Below are positions 32,041 through 39,937 of a stretch of 41,691 bases of DNA, one piece after another. The stretch comes from Bryobacteraceae bacterium (GTDB lineage Bacteria > Acidobacteriota > Terriglobia > Bryobacterales > Bryobacteraceae). Location: assembly GCA_030041985.1 (NCBI GenBank), contig JASIAM010000174.1:1-41691 (forward strand), in the 5' to 3' direction. The translations under genes were made by a program, and so were the position numbers. Position 1 is the stretch's first letter; each line of letters opens with the position of its first letter. A model generated the notes under the pieces. The model made no database searches and had not been told where the DNA came from. It saw nothing but the letters and a program-made list of their open reading frames with translations.

Positions 32041-32173
32041 GCGAGAATGCCCTTTTTCTGATGAAGACGAAACAGTTCAACGCCCATTATCCAATGGCAC
32101 TGAGTAGTCGTCATATCGTGGATGATACAAGCCTATCCGCCGGTAACTGCATCTGCATTATATCGTTTGTTTA

Positions 32174-32455
32174 TTAACCCGAAGCACCCCTCTCCTTGAG
32201 AAGGGTGAAAGCCTCCGGCAAAACTTCGGCCATCTTCTTGCTGTGCTGAGCGGCATAGGTCTTGAATTCGCGGTGAAACTCCTCGGACACCTTGAAATTT
32301 AAGTGCGCTAAAGCTGAAAGTTGAAGTTTTTCGCCGCTCGTGCTTAGCGAGTTTGACGTACTGGCCGTCGTCCGGTACGCTTCTTCATTTCCTCTGTCGC
32401 ACCCTAAGAGCAATACCCTAAGTCGCCGCACACCAACAACATGTGATGTACCCAA
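32174..32455 (-). CDS. Ribbon-helix-helix-like orphan (antitoxin-like) with uncertain start
   Basis: The last about 45 residues (ALAHLNFKVSEEFHREFKTYAAQHSKKMAEVLPEAFTLLKERG) have the strand-helix-helix pattern of small RHH DNA-binding proteins. The first 45 residues look unlike protein of that family and the start would be TTG at 32455, so the real start may be internal or the gene may be damaged. No toxin gene is adjacent. It is in the AT-richer island with the TIGR04255 operon. Confidence 0.45.
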   Translation of the reverse strand: MGTSHVVGVRRLRVLLLGCDRGNEEAYRTTASTSNSLSTSGEKLQLSALAHLNFKVSEEFHREFKTYAAQHSKKMAEVLPEAFTLLKERGASG

Positions 32456-32548
32456 ACAGTAGTATAGCCGTGCCTAACGAAAGAACGCAAACATTATTTC
32501 GTCATTTCGTTTCATAAGTAAACAACCTCGTAGCACGCTGCGGTGCCA

Positions 32549-32567
32549 GGCGCGCGTTTCGCGCGCC
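32549..32567. terminator. Perfect GC hairpin, possible terminator or repeat unit
   Basis: GGCGCGCG-TTT-CGCGCGCC, an 8-bp stem with a 3-base loop, located just past the end of the lipoprotein gene (stop at 32601, minus strand). No T-run follows on the minus strand, so intrinsic termination is not certain. The flank GCGCGCCTTCCA recurs at 33033-33044. Confidence 0.4.
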
Positions 32568-32600
32568 TTCCATTCCCTGATCCCCGGCCCCTGTTCCTTC

Positions 32601-32906
32601 CTACCTCCAGTGCCCCTGATGGAACCGCCAGCCTTTGCCTTCATGCCGCCATTCCGGTTTTACCCAGTGAGCGCCCCGATGTGGCGGCCTCTCCCACCGC
32701 CCTGGTGTCCATACGTAGCGCCCCCCCGAGTAGCCATAGAAGCCGTCGATCCACACAAAACCCGGTCCGGGCGCTGTGCCGACTGCTCCAAACGCCACCG
32801 GGGCAGGTGGACCGTACCCCACGTATCCGTAGCTCACGCCTCCCGCGCACGCTATCAAAACACCAGATACCGCCACCAAAGCGGCCCCTGCCAATTTCCT
32901 TCTCAT
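32601..32906 (-). CDS. WXXGXW-repeat lipoprotein
   Basis: A 101-residue protein with a lipoprotein signal (RRKLAGAALVAVSGVLIAC; lipobox LIAC with Cys20). The mature part is Gly/Tyr/Trp-rich, with VWIDGFYGYSGGRYVWTPGRWERPP and WVKPEWRHEGKGWRFHQGHW, the tryptophan-glycine repeats of the YXWGXW/WXXGXW (BcpO-like) family. Members are outer-membrane-associated and of unknown role. It stands alone between the island and a regulator. Confidence 0.8.
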   Translation of the reverse strand: MRRKLAGAALVAVSGVLIACAGGVSYGYVGYGPPAPVAFGAVGTAPGPGFVWIDGFYGYSGGRYVWTPGRWERPPHRGAHWVKPEWRHEGKGWRFHQGHWR

Positions 32907-33029
32907 TGCTGTTTTCTCGAACCTCCTATCTACTTGGACCGCGTTCGGAAAAGGGCCGGTTGCGGTCTCTATAGCAGCCTTAATGTAAAGAGTTGTTCAT
33001 CGCCTTCGCGCCTCTTTTTCATGAGTGTG

Positions 33030-33761
33030 CTAGCGCGCCTTCCACTCACCGGCCCCCGGATCCTGGCTCCCGGCCCCGTGTTGTTCCAGCGGGCGGCCCG
33101 CATGGTTGAGTTCGTCCCGAATGATGCGCGAAAGGCTCGCAGGGTTGAACGGCTTCGATAGAAATGGCGATCCCCGGTGCATTACTTCCTCGCTCATGGA
33201 ACCCGACATGAAAACCACACGTAGTTCGGGATTGCGCTCGCATAACTGATCCGCAAGCTGAGGGCCGCTCATCTCCGGCATGATCACATCGGCGAGCAAC
33301 AGTACGATGGCGCTGGCATGCTGTTCGAAAATATCGAGAGCCTCCCGCGCGCCGCGCGCTTCCAAAACCCGGTATCCCCAGCTTTCGAGTAAAATCCGCG
33401 TGATCCGCGCGGTGGCCGCCTGGTCTTCTACCACCAGGATGGTTTCCGAACGGCCGCCAAACGGCATCCCCGCCGAGAGTTTGCTCACAATCGAACGCAG
33501 TTCCCCAAATACCGGACTGGCGGGATCGGGTTGCAGTAACTGGTTGCCCGCAATTGTTTTCGCGTGTATGATTCCGGCCTTCCGGAGGCACGCTACATCT
33601 TGTTGCACCTTGACTGGCCGCAGCCCGGTTCTTCCGGCCAATTCGGCAGGTGACCACCAACGATCCGGGTCGCTGAACAGTGCGCAAAAAATGCGCCTTC
33701 TGGCCGGCGGAAAAAGACCCGTGAGGATCTTGGAATTCAATTTATGCGAGCCCGTCTCCAT
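33030..33761 (-). CDS. Response regulator with N-terminal winged-helix and C-terminal receiver domain
   Basis: A 243-residue protein. Residues about 1-75 (ARRRIFCALFSDPDRWWSPAELAGRTGLRPVKVQQDVACLRKAGII) form an ArsR-like winged helix. Residues about 108-225 are a receiver: TILVVEDQAATARITRILL, phosphoacceptor Asp near 158 in LLLADVIMPEMSG, FMSGS and the Lys in FLSKPFNP. The order is reversed relative to usual DNA-binding response regulators. The ATG at 33761 is chosen; the frame extends upstream to 33923, but that stretch has no domain. No histidine kinase is adjacent. It is transcribed divergently from the secreted-protein cluster, so it could control it (inference). Confidence 0.8.
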   Translation of the reverse strand: METGSHKLNSKILTGLFPPARRRIFCALFSDPDRWWSPAELAGRTGLRPVKVQQDVACLRKAGIIHAKTIAGNQLLQPDPASPVFGELRSIVSKLSAGMPFGGRSETILVVEDQAATARITRILLESWGYRVLEARGAREALDIFEQHASAIVLLLADVIMPEMSGPQLADQLCERNPELRVVFMSGSMSEEVMHRGSPFLSKPFNPASLSRIIRDELNHAGRPLEQHGAGSQDPGAGEWKAR

Positions 33762-33975
33762 CCCATCGGAACCATCCCACCGGAACCTAATGCACTTTGT
33801 TGACCCCAGGCGATGAAACACATACAGACACTCCGAAAGCCTGGGCCAAAGCGCACAAATTGGGAGCGTTCGACAAACCCCTCGGTTCTTCGGTATAAAT
33901 AGTACCTTGGGTTGCTTACCCAACGCGGCGCTTCGATAGGCTTAACCTGGCGCCGCGCGTGAGGAGTTTTTATCC

Positions 33976-34860
33976 ATGGACGAAGTCCATTCCGTTCGAA
34001 AAACAGCTTGTTGTCTGCTACTGCTGGCAACTCTAGGTGCTGTCCCCCTTTCCGCCCAGATTGAGCTGGCCGGCGTCTGGCAGAACAAGCTGCATGAAGA
34101 TTTCCCCGACCGGTTGGCTGGCCCGGAAATCGGAGACTACACCGGCATCCCGCTCAATGCGGCTGCCCGTTTTCGCGCCGAAGCCTGGGATGCTTCGCTC
34201 ATCGCCCTCCCGGAATACCAGTGCCGGGTTCATCCTTCCGACTACGCGAATAGTTTTGCCGACATCCGCATCTGGGAAGAGTACGACAAGGACACGCAAA
34301 GCCTCGTCGCGATTCACATTCATCACTTCGCCTGGGGCACCGAACGGACTATCTGGATGGACGGGCGCCCCCATCCGCCCGATTATGCGCAACACACTTC
34401 CATGGGCTTTTCCACCGGCAAATGGGAAGGCGATATCCTCACCGTCACCACCGATCATTTAAAAGAAGGATGGATCCGGCGTAATGGCGTTCCGCGCAGC
34501 GATCGCGCCGTGGTTACCGAGCATTTCATCCGGCATGAAAATGGATTGACCTGGGTCGTCATGATCAAAGATCCCGCTTATCTCACCGAGACGATGATCC
34601 GCTCGCGCGATTACGTTTACAGCGTAGCGGGACAGATCGCCCCGTATCCGTGCGAAAGCGTTGAGGAAGTGATCCGCCCCAAAGGCGTCATTCCCAACCA
34701 TCTGCCCGGCACCAACACCTTCTTGAAGGAGTACCAGAAAAATCACGGCGTGCTCCAAGAAGGGGCGATGGGCGGGGCCAAAACCCTCTATCCCGACTTT
34801 CGCCAGACCGTCATCGCCGCTGGTGATTTAGGCGGAAAGGCGCCCGGTCCACTACAGTAA
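33976..34860 (+). CDS. Secreted protein, paralogue family A (uncharacterised)
   Basis: A 294-residue exported protein (signal peptide to about residue 28, ACCLLLLATLGAVPLSAQ). It begins the mature part with a GVW motif and has the family segment DILTVTTDHLKEGWIRRNGVPRSDRAVVTEHF then DPAYLTETMIRSR. That segment aligns by eye with the paralogues at 35865 and 37238. It has a GAGGAG ribosome-binding site at 33961-33966 and a TATAAA box at 33894-33899. The stop overlaps the next gene by one base (TAATG). Proteins of this type are common in acidobacterial and gammaproteobacterial genomes but have no known function. Confidence 0.75.
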   Translation: MDEVHSVRKTACCLLLLATLGAVPLSAQIELAGVWQNKLHEDFPDRLAGPEIGDYTGIPLNAAARFRAEAWDASLIALPEYQCRVHPSDYANSFADIRIWEEYDKDTQSLVAIHIHHFAWGTERTIWMDGRPHPPDYAQHTSMGFSTGKWEGDILTVTTDHLKEGWIRRNGVPRSDRAVVTEHFIRHENGLTWVVMIKDPAYLTETMIRSRDYVYSVAGQIAPYPCESVEEVIRPKGVIPNHLPGTNTFLKEYQKNHGVLQEGAMGGAKTLYPDFRQTVIAAGDLGGKAPGPLQ

Positions 34861-35855
34861 TGCCCACTACAATGACGAAAGCATCTCTGTTGATCCTGGC
34901 CGCCGCTTTGGTAACCGTGGCTTCCGCGCAGAATCGCGGCCAGCAGAATTTCGATAACGTCGAGATTCACACCCTGCAGCTTCGCGACAACATGTATATG
35001 CTCGTCGGAGCTGGTGGCAACATCACCGTGCAGGTGGGTAAGGATGGCGTGCTGCTGGTCGACACGGAGTACGCCCAGTTATCGAATAAAATCCTGGCGG
35101 CCATCCGAAAACTTTCCCCTGAGCCAATTCACTACATCATCAACACGCACTACCACGGCGACCATACCGGCGGTAACGAGAACATCCGCAAAGCGGGCAA
35201 CACCATCGCCGGCGGCAACGTAGCCGGCGATCTGGGCGCCGAAGCCAGTGAGGGCGCAGCCATTGTGGCCCACAACAACGTCCTGCTCCGTTTGAGTATG
35301 CCCAACGGCAACCAGCCCGCCGCGCCGCAGGGCGGATGGCCCACCGACACCTACCTCAGCGACATGAAAAAAATGTGGTTCAATGGCGAAGGCATCGTGT
35401 TGTTCCACCCAGAACACGCCCATACCGACGGCGACAGCATTGTATATTTCAAACGCAACGATGTGATCGCCACCGGCGATATCTTCACCATGACCACTTA
35501 CCCCATCATCGATCTCAATGGCGGCGGCAGCTTCCAGGGCATGATTGACGCTGTAAACCAGATCCTCGACCTGACGGACACAGTTTACGGGCAGGATGGC
35601 GGCACCCTGATCGTTCCCGGCCATGGCCGCTTGTGCGATACGGGGGACTTGCTCAATTACCGCGAGATGATCACCATTATTCGCGACCGCATCGTGGATA
35701 TGATCCACAAAGGAATGACGCTCGGACAGGTGAAGGCCGCGCATCCCACCCTGGACTATGATCCGCTCTATGGCACCTCGACCGGTTTCTGGACCACCGA
35801 CGCCTTCGTGGAGGCCGCCTACAAGAGCCTCAGCCAGACGGCCAAGAAAAAGTAG
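34860..35855 (+). CDS. Secreted metallo-beta-lactamase-fold hydrolase
   Basis: A 331-residue exported protein (signal peptide SLLILAAALVTVASAQ). The metal site is complete: HYHGDH at 97-102 (in NTHYHGDHTGGNEN), a downstream HAHTDGDSIVYF, TGDIF for the bridging Asp, and the last His in IVPGHGRLCD. Fold family members cleave lactams, lactones, phosphodiesters or thioesters; the substrate is unknown. It overlaps the preceding gene by one base and is followed 9 bases later by the next, so it is operonic with the paralogous secreted proteins. Confidence 0.88.
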   Translation: MPTTMTKASLLILAAALVTVASAQNRGQQNFDNVEIHTLQLRDNMYMLVGAGGNITVQVGKDGVLLVDTEYAQLSNKILAAIRKLSPEPIHYIINTHYHGDHTGGNENIRKAGNTIAGGNVAGDLGAEASEGAAIVAHNNVLLRLSMPNGNQPAAPQGGWPTDTYLSDMKKMWFNGEGIVLFHPEHAHTDGDSIVYFKRNDVIATGDIFTMTTYPIIDLNGGGSFQGMIDAVNQILDLTDTVYGQDGGTLIVPGHGRLCDTGDLLNYREMITIIRDRIVDMIHKGMTLGQVKAAHPTLDYDPLYGTSTGFWTTDAFVEAAYKSLSQTAKKK

Positions 35856-35864
35856 GAAGAAACT

Positions 35865-36704
35865 GTGAAGAAGATGATGATTCGAGTGGGGCCGGGGCTT
35901 CTGCCCCGCCGCCGGGCTTCCGCCCGGCGCTGCCTAACCATAATCGCACTAGTAGCCCTCGCGAGCGCCCTCTACGCGCAGGGTTTCGGCGGCCGTGGAC
36001 GCGGCGGGCCTCCACCGCCTCCTAAGCAGGCCGCACCCATCGATATCACGGGCTATTGGGTCTCGGTGGTCACCGAGGATTGGCGGTTCCGCATGGTCAC
36101 CGCGCCCAAGGGTGATGCCGCCGGGGTCCCACTCAACGCCGAAGGCCGCAAAATAGCCAACGAATGGGACGCCGCCAAAGACCAGGCTTCCGCCGATCAT
36201 TGCAAAGCCTACGGCGCACCCGCCCTTATGCGCGAACCCAGCCGCTTCCACATTTCCTGGGTGGACGATAAAACGCTCAAAATCGAATCCGACGCAGGCA
36301 CCCAGACACGCATTCTGCACTTCGGCGGAACGGTGCCGCAGGGCACGCAGCCATCGCGGCAAGGCTATTCCATCGCTTCCTGGCAAGCGGCGCTGGGTGG
36401 GCGTGCCGGCCGCGGCGGTCAAGGCCAACCAGGCGGCGCGGGGCAGCGGGGCGGATCGTTGAAAGTCGTGACCACCGGTTTAACGCCCGGCTATTTGCGG
36501 CGCAATGGAGTGCCCTATAGCGAGAAGGCCACAGTTACCGAGTATTACGACCTGCTCCACGAATCCGATGGCGAACAGTGGCTGATTGTGAAGACCATCG
36601 TGGAAGATCCGCAGTACCTCACGGAACCGTTCATCACCAGTACCAACCTCAAGAAGGAAGCCGACGGGTCGAAATGGAAACCATCGGCCTGTGAGGTCCG
36701 ATGA
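35865..36704 (+). CDS. Secreted protein, paralogue family A, second copy
   Basis: A 279-residue exported protein. GTG start with AGGAAG at 35854-35859. The signal peptide has an unusually long arginine-rich N-region encoded by two GC hairpins, then TIIALVALASALYAQ. The mature part starts with a Gly/Arg/Pro-rich linker (GRGRGGPPPPP), followed by DITGYWVSVVTEDWRFRMVTAPKGD, and ends with TTGLTPGYLRRNGVPYS, DPQYLTEPFITSTNLKKEADGSKW. It is closely related to the 37238 gene and more distantly to the 33976 gene. The function is unknown. Confidence 0.75.
   Translation: MKKMMIRVGPGLLPRRRASARRCLTIIALVALASALYAQGFGGRGRGGPPPPPKQAAPIDITGYWVSVVTEDWRFRMVTAPKGDAAGVPLNAEGRKIANEWDAAKDQASADHCKAYGAPALMREPSRFHISWVDDKTLKIESDAGTQTRILHFGGTVPQGTQPSRQGYSIASWQAALGGRAGRGGQGQPGGAGQRGGSLKVVTTGLTPGYLRRNGVPYSEKATVTEYYDLLHESDGEQWLIVKTIVEDPQYLTEPFITSTNLKKEADGSKWKPSACEVR
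35894..35928. repeat. Two tandem GC hairpins inside a signal-peptide coding region
   Basis: GGGGC-TTCT-GCCCC (35894-35907) and GCCGGGC-TTCC-GCCCGGC (35911-35928) are perfect stems separated by three bases. They resemble REP-type palindromes that have entered the 5' coding part of the gene starting at 35865. Confidence 0.75.
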
Positions 36705-36785
36705 ACGGAAAATTTTTGCATGCAAACGCTGCCCTTCCACCGGGCCGCCTAAAGAAGTAATATGTACCTTCAGGAGAAATCGAAG

Positions 36786-37172
36786 ATGAAACTCAAAATG
36801 CTTGCTCTACTCGCCGCCACGGTATCCATCCTGGGCGTTCGAGCCTACGCGCACCACTCGTTCGCGGCCACTTATTTCGAGGATCAGAAGATCACGATCC
36901 ACGGGAAACTGGTGCAGTTCCTATATCGCAACCCGCATTCATTTGTCCACGTGGAAGCGCCGGATGATAAGGGCGAAATGCAGACTTGGGCAGTCGAATG
37001 GGGCGCCGGCGGACAATTGGGCCGCCAGGGTGTAACGCGCGAGACTCTGAAACCCGGCGATGATGTCATTGTTATCGGCAATCCTGGACGCAACCCCGCC
37101 GATCACCGGCTGCGCATGGTGAGCATCGAGCGCCCGTCGGATGGTTGGAAGTGGGGCGGGACGTTCGAATAA
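36786..37172 (+). CDS. Secreted DUF6152-like protein
   Basis: A 128-residue exported protein (signal peptide MKLKMLALLAATVSILGVRAYA written here only as its 22-residue length, residues 1-22). The mature chain begins HHSFAATYFEDQKITIHGKLVQFLYRNPHS, the typical opening of DUF6152 proteins, and continues with GRQGVTRETLKPGDDVIVIGNPGRNP, a small beta-barrel-like pattern. The ATG at 36786 has AGGAG 9 bases upstream and gives a better signal peptide than the ATG at 36762. The family has no known function; it commonly sits beside proteins like its flanking paralogues. Confidence 0.75.
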   Translation: MKLKMLALLAATVSILGVRAYAHHSFAATYFEDQKITIHGKLVQFLYRNPHSFVHVEAPDDKGEMQTWAVEWGAGGQLGRQGVTRETLKPGDDVIVIGNPGRNPADHRLRMVSIERPSDGWKWGGTFE

Positions 37173-37237
37173 ATCTCTTCATTCAATAAGCGTTTTCGGA
37201 GCCGTGCCCACGAGGGAGCGGTAAGAAGGAATTCCAG

Positions 37238-38008
37238 ATGTTGAAGTGTGTCCTGACTGCGGCAGTTGCCGCAGTCCTTGTGCAACCGGCACTTATCAAA
37301 GCTCAGGGCCGCGGAGGCCCGCCTCCGGGACCTCCGCCTACCGGCAAGGCTGGCGCACCCGATGACCTGACCGGGTACTGGGTGGCCCTCGTCACAGAGG
37401 ACTGGCGGTACCGCATGGTGACTCCGCCCAAGGGAGATTTCGCCAGCGTGCCGTTGAATGCGGAAGGCCGCCGCGTGGCCAACGCCTGGGATCCTGCCAA
37501 AGATGAAGCTGCGGGCCTGCAATGCAAGTCTTACGGAGCCGCGGCCCTGATGCGCGTGCCCACGCGCGTCCACATTACCTGGGCCGATGACGACACCCTG
37601 AAAGTGGAAACCGATGCCGGAACCCAAACCCGCGAATTCCATTTCGGACAACCGCAACCTCCTTCGGGAGAAGCTGGCTGGCAAGGTTTTTCCGTGGCCA
37701 CCTGGGAAGTCGCCGGCGCGGGGCGCGGGCGGGGACGTGGTGGGCCACCGTCCGGCGGTTCGCTTAAAGTGGTCACCACGCACATGCGCCCCGGCTATCT
37801 GCGCAAGAATGGCGTTCCCTATAGCGGCAACGCGGTTCTCACCGAATACTACACGCGCACCCACGAAGACGACGGAACTTCGTACCTTATCATCACCACC
37901 CTGGTTGACGATCCCCAATATCTCCAGCAGACCTTCGTCACGAGCACCCATTTCAAGAAGGAATCCGACGGCGCTAAGTGGAGCCCGTCCCCTTGCACCG
38001 CAAAGTAA
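37238..38008 (+). CDS. Secreted protein, paralogue family A, third copy
   Basis: A 256-residue exported protein (signal CVLTAAVAAVLVQPALIKAQ). It has the same order as the 35865 gene: Gly/Pro-rich linker, DLTGYWVALVTEDWRYRMVT, PLNAEGRRVANAWDPAKDEA, KSYGAAALMRVP, ETDAGTQTREFHF, THMRPGYLRKNGVPYS and DPQYLQQTFVTSTHFKKE. A ribosome-binding site AAGGA is at 37226-37230. The close similarity points to recent tandem duplication with the DUF6152-like gene left between. The function is unknown. Confidence 0.75.
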   Translation: MLKCVLTAAVAAVLVQPALIKAQGRGGPPPGPPPTGKAGAPDDLTGYWVALVTEDWRYRMVTPPKGDFASVPLNAEGRRVANAWDPAKDEAAGLQCKSYGAAALMRVPTRVHITWADDDTLKVETDAGTQTREFHFGQPQPPSGEAGWQGFSVATWEVAGAGRGRGRGGPPSGGSLKVVTTHMRPGYLRKNGVPYSGNAVLTEYYTRTHEDDGTSYLIITTLVDDPQYLQQTFVTSTHFKKESDGAKWSPSPCTAK

Positions 38009-38016
38009 TTTATATA

Positions 38017-38064
38017 TAAGAAGCCGGCGACGCGGGCATCATCCTCTACCAGCAGAATGCGCAC
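38017..38064 (-). pseudogene. Relic of a response-regulator gene (first 16 codons)
   Basis: On the minus strand a GTG start leads into VRILLVEDDARVAGFL, the standard first strand and acidic pair of an OmpR-type receiver. Homology then stops abruptly; the frame runs on antisense to the secreted-protein gene. It lies downstream of the hybrid kinase gene on the same strand, so the locus may once have carried its partner regulator, most of which has been deleted. Confidence 0.6.
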
Positions 38065-38095
38065 TGTCTTTATGTGCGACGCGAGAGCGCACAGG

Positions 38096-38140
38096 ACGCC
38101 GCGGCATCCCTGGTGAGATCAGAAAACGCTGCCGCGGCGT
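38096..38140. terminator. Stem-loop between convergent genes, possible bidirectional terminator
   Basis: Perfect 11-base arms ACGCCGCGGCA (38096-38106) and TGCCGCGGCGT (38130-38140) with a 23-base loop, in the space between the hybrid kinase stop and the regulator relic. A smaller hairpin (TGTGCG/CGCACA, from 38074) precedes it. No T-run. Confidence 0.4.
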
Positions 38141-38185
38141 TCCGTTGTGCGCGTTTACTGAGGATGATGAACTCACCATGCCGAT

Positions 38186-39901
38186 TCACCAGATAGCCCG
38201 CAGGCGCTCCAGCAGCTCCCAGGGATGGTATGGCTTGCGCAAAAAACCGCCCGGTTTGTGGATCTCGAACCGCGTGGTTACGTCCTGTTCGTTGTAGCCG
38301 CTCGAAAGCACCACGCGGACATCGGGGACCATGCCCTTGATGTGATCGAGCACTTCCACGCCGTCCATACCGGGCATGTTGAGGTCGAGAAGAACGGCGC
38401 GGATCTCATGTGCGTGCGCGGTGAACACGGCCACCGCCTGCTTGCCGTCGCTGGCCGTCAAAACGGTCAGTCCGGCGCGTTCGAGGATGGTGCGGGCCAG
38501 GTCCTGAACCGCAGGCTGATCCTCGACTACCAGCACCACCCCCTCTGCGCGCCATGATTCCAGGCCGGAGAAGTCCTCGGGGGCAGCGGATATTCCGGCG
38601 GAAACGGCAGGAAACATGACGGTAAAAGTAGTGCCCCGCCCCGGGCGGCTATCGACTTGAATGCTGCCATGGTGGCCGCGGACAATGCCCAGAACAGCGG
38701 CCAAGCCAAGTCCGCGCCCGGTAAATTTGGTGGTAAAGAAAGGATCGAAGATGCGGTCCACTGTTTTGGCGTCCATGCCGCAGCCGGTATCGGCTACCTG
38801 GAGGTAGATGTACTCGCCAGGCGGGAGCGGGTCGCCACGGTCCGCAGCCGGCAGCCGGCCAGCTTCAACCCAGGCGACTCCGGTAGTGACATCCACCGAG
38901 CCGGGCTTATCGCCTAGCGATTCAGCGGCGTTGGTGATCAGATTCATGACGACCTGGCGGATTTGACTGGCGTCGGCCAGAATCGAAGGGAGGCTTGCAG
39001 TCAGGTGCAGGCGCAGTTCCGCTTTTTTGGGAATCGTCGATTCGAGCAGCCGGACCACACCTTCGATCAACTGCGTGAGGTTCAGCGGTTCGAGAAGAAA
39101 AGTGCCGCGGCCGGAGTACGCGAGCATCTGCTGGGTCAAGTCGGCCGCGCTCTGCGCAGCGATCAAAACCTGATCGAGGGAGCGGCGGGTGGGAGAACTT
39201 TCCGCCAGATCCATAGCCGCGAGGCTGGCATACCCCATGATGCTCGCCAGCAGGTTGTTAAAGTCATGCGCGATGCCGCCGGCCAGCACGCCCAAACTTT
39301 CGAGGCGCTGCGCGTGCTGCACCTGGGCCTCCAGGCGGCGGCGCTGTTCTTCAGCCTGGCGGCGCTCTTCCATTTCGCGGCGAAGAAAGTCGTTGGCCAG
39401 TTCCAGCTCCGCAGTGCGCTCGCGGATGCGGTTTTCAAGGCTTTCCTGAACCTTCCGCAGAGCCTCTTCGGCGCGCTTGCGGCGCGTAACATCCAGCAGG
39501 AAGGTCCGCAGCCCGCATATGCGCCCCCGGACGTCACGGATCTGATTGGTATGAATTTCGAGCACCAGGCGGACGCCATCCGGACGAATCCAGTTTCTTT
39601 CCACGGAATCGAGCGGATAAGCGCCGGAGAGATTACTGAGAATTCTCTCGCGGCTAACGAGCTGTTGTTCGGGGGCAACGAATTCCCATACATATCGGCC
39701 CACGATCTGGTCTTCGGCCAGACCCAGGAGGCGGCAACTGGCGGCGTTGACCCGGGTGATCTTACCGTGGACATCCAGTTCGTGGCAGGGGATGGGAGCG
39801 TTTACCAAAATCTCGAAACCCTGCCAAGCAACTTGTGGATGGGCCCCCATAGGATCTAGATCACACCATGTTGCCAAAAAATTGTTCGCTACGTTGTGCA
39901 T
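38186..39901 (-). CDS. Hybrid sensor histidine kinase (PAS-HisKA-HATPase-receiver)
   Basis: A 571-residue soluble kinase. The PAS domain is at about 30-145 (ARVN-type strand ITRVNAASCRLLGL, then FLLDVTRRKRAEEAL exit). A coiled coil is rich in Glu/Arg (about 150-195). HisKA has the phospho-His in GIAHDFNNLL, about 211. The HATPase part has NLITNAAES, VADTGCGMD, FDPFFTT and GRGLGLA. The C-terminal receiver has VVEDQP, Asp about 506 in LLDLNMPGMDG, and Lys in FLRKPYHP. No membrane segment is seen, so it senses a cytoplasmic signal. The minus frame is open much further upstream, but that part is antisense to hemD; the start is ATG 39901 or ATG 39850, neither with a good ribosome-binding site. It is divergent from hemD. 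Confidence 0.87.
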   Translation of the reverse strand: MHNVANNFLATWCDLDPMGAHPQVAWQGFEILVNAPIPCHELDVHGKITRVNAASCRLLGLAEDQIVGRYVWEFVAPEQQLVSRERILSNLSGAYPLDSVERNWIRPDGVRLVLEIHTNQIRDVRGRICGLRTFLLDVTRRKRAEEALRKVQESLENRIRERTAELELANDFLRREMEERRQAEEQRRRLEAQVQHAQRLESLGVLAGGIAHDFNNLLASIMGYASLAAMDLAESSPTRRSLDQVLIAAQSAADLTQQMLAYSGRGTFLLEPLNLTQLIEGVVRLLESTIPKKAELRLHLTASLPSILADASQIRQVVMNLITNAAESLGDKPGSVDVTTGVAWVEAGRLPAADRGDPLPPGEYIYLQVADTGCGMDAKTVDRIFDPFFTTKFTGRGLGLAAVLGIVRGHHGSIQVDSRPGRGTTFTVMFPAVSAGISAAPEDFSGLESWRAEGVVLVVEDQPAVQDLARTILERAGLTVLTASDGKQAVAVFTAHAHEIRAVLLDLNMPGMDGVEVLDHIKGMVPDVRVVLSSGYNEQDVTTRFEIHKPGGFLRKPYHPWELLERLRAIW

Positions 39902-39937
39902 CCGCACACAATTAGTACAGATATCTACAATTTGGAT

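Noticed and set aside
32041-32173. tRNA or attachment site at the island edge
   Set aside because: No cloverleaf or TTCGA-type T-loop could be found, nor a matching direct repeat at the other side.
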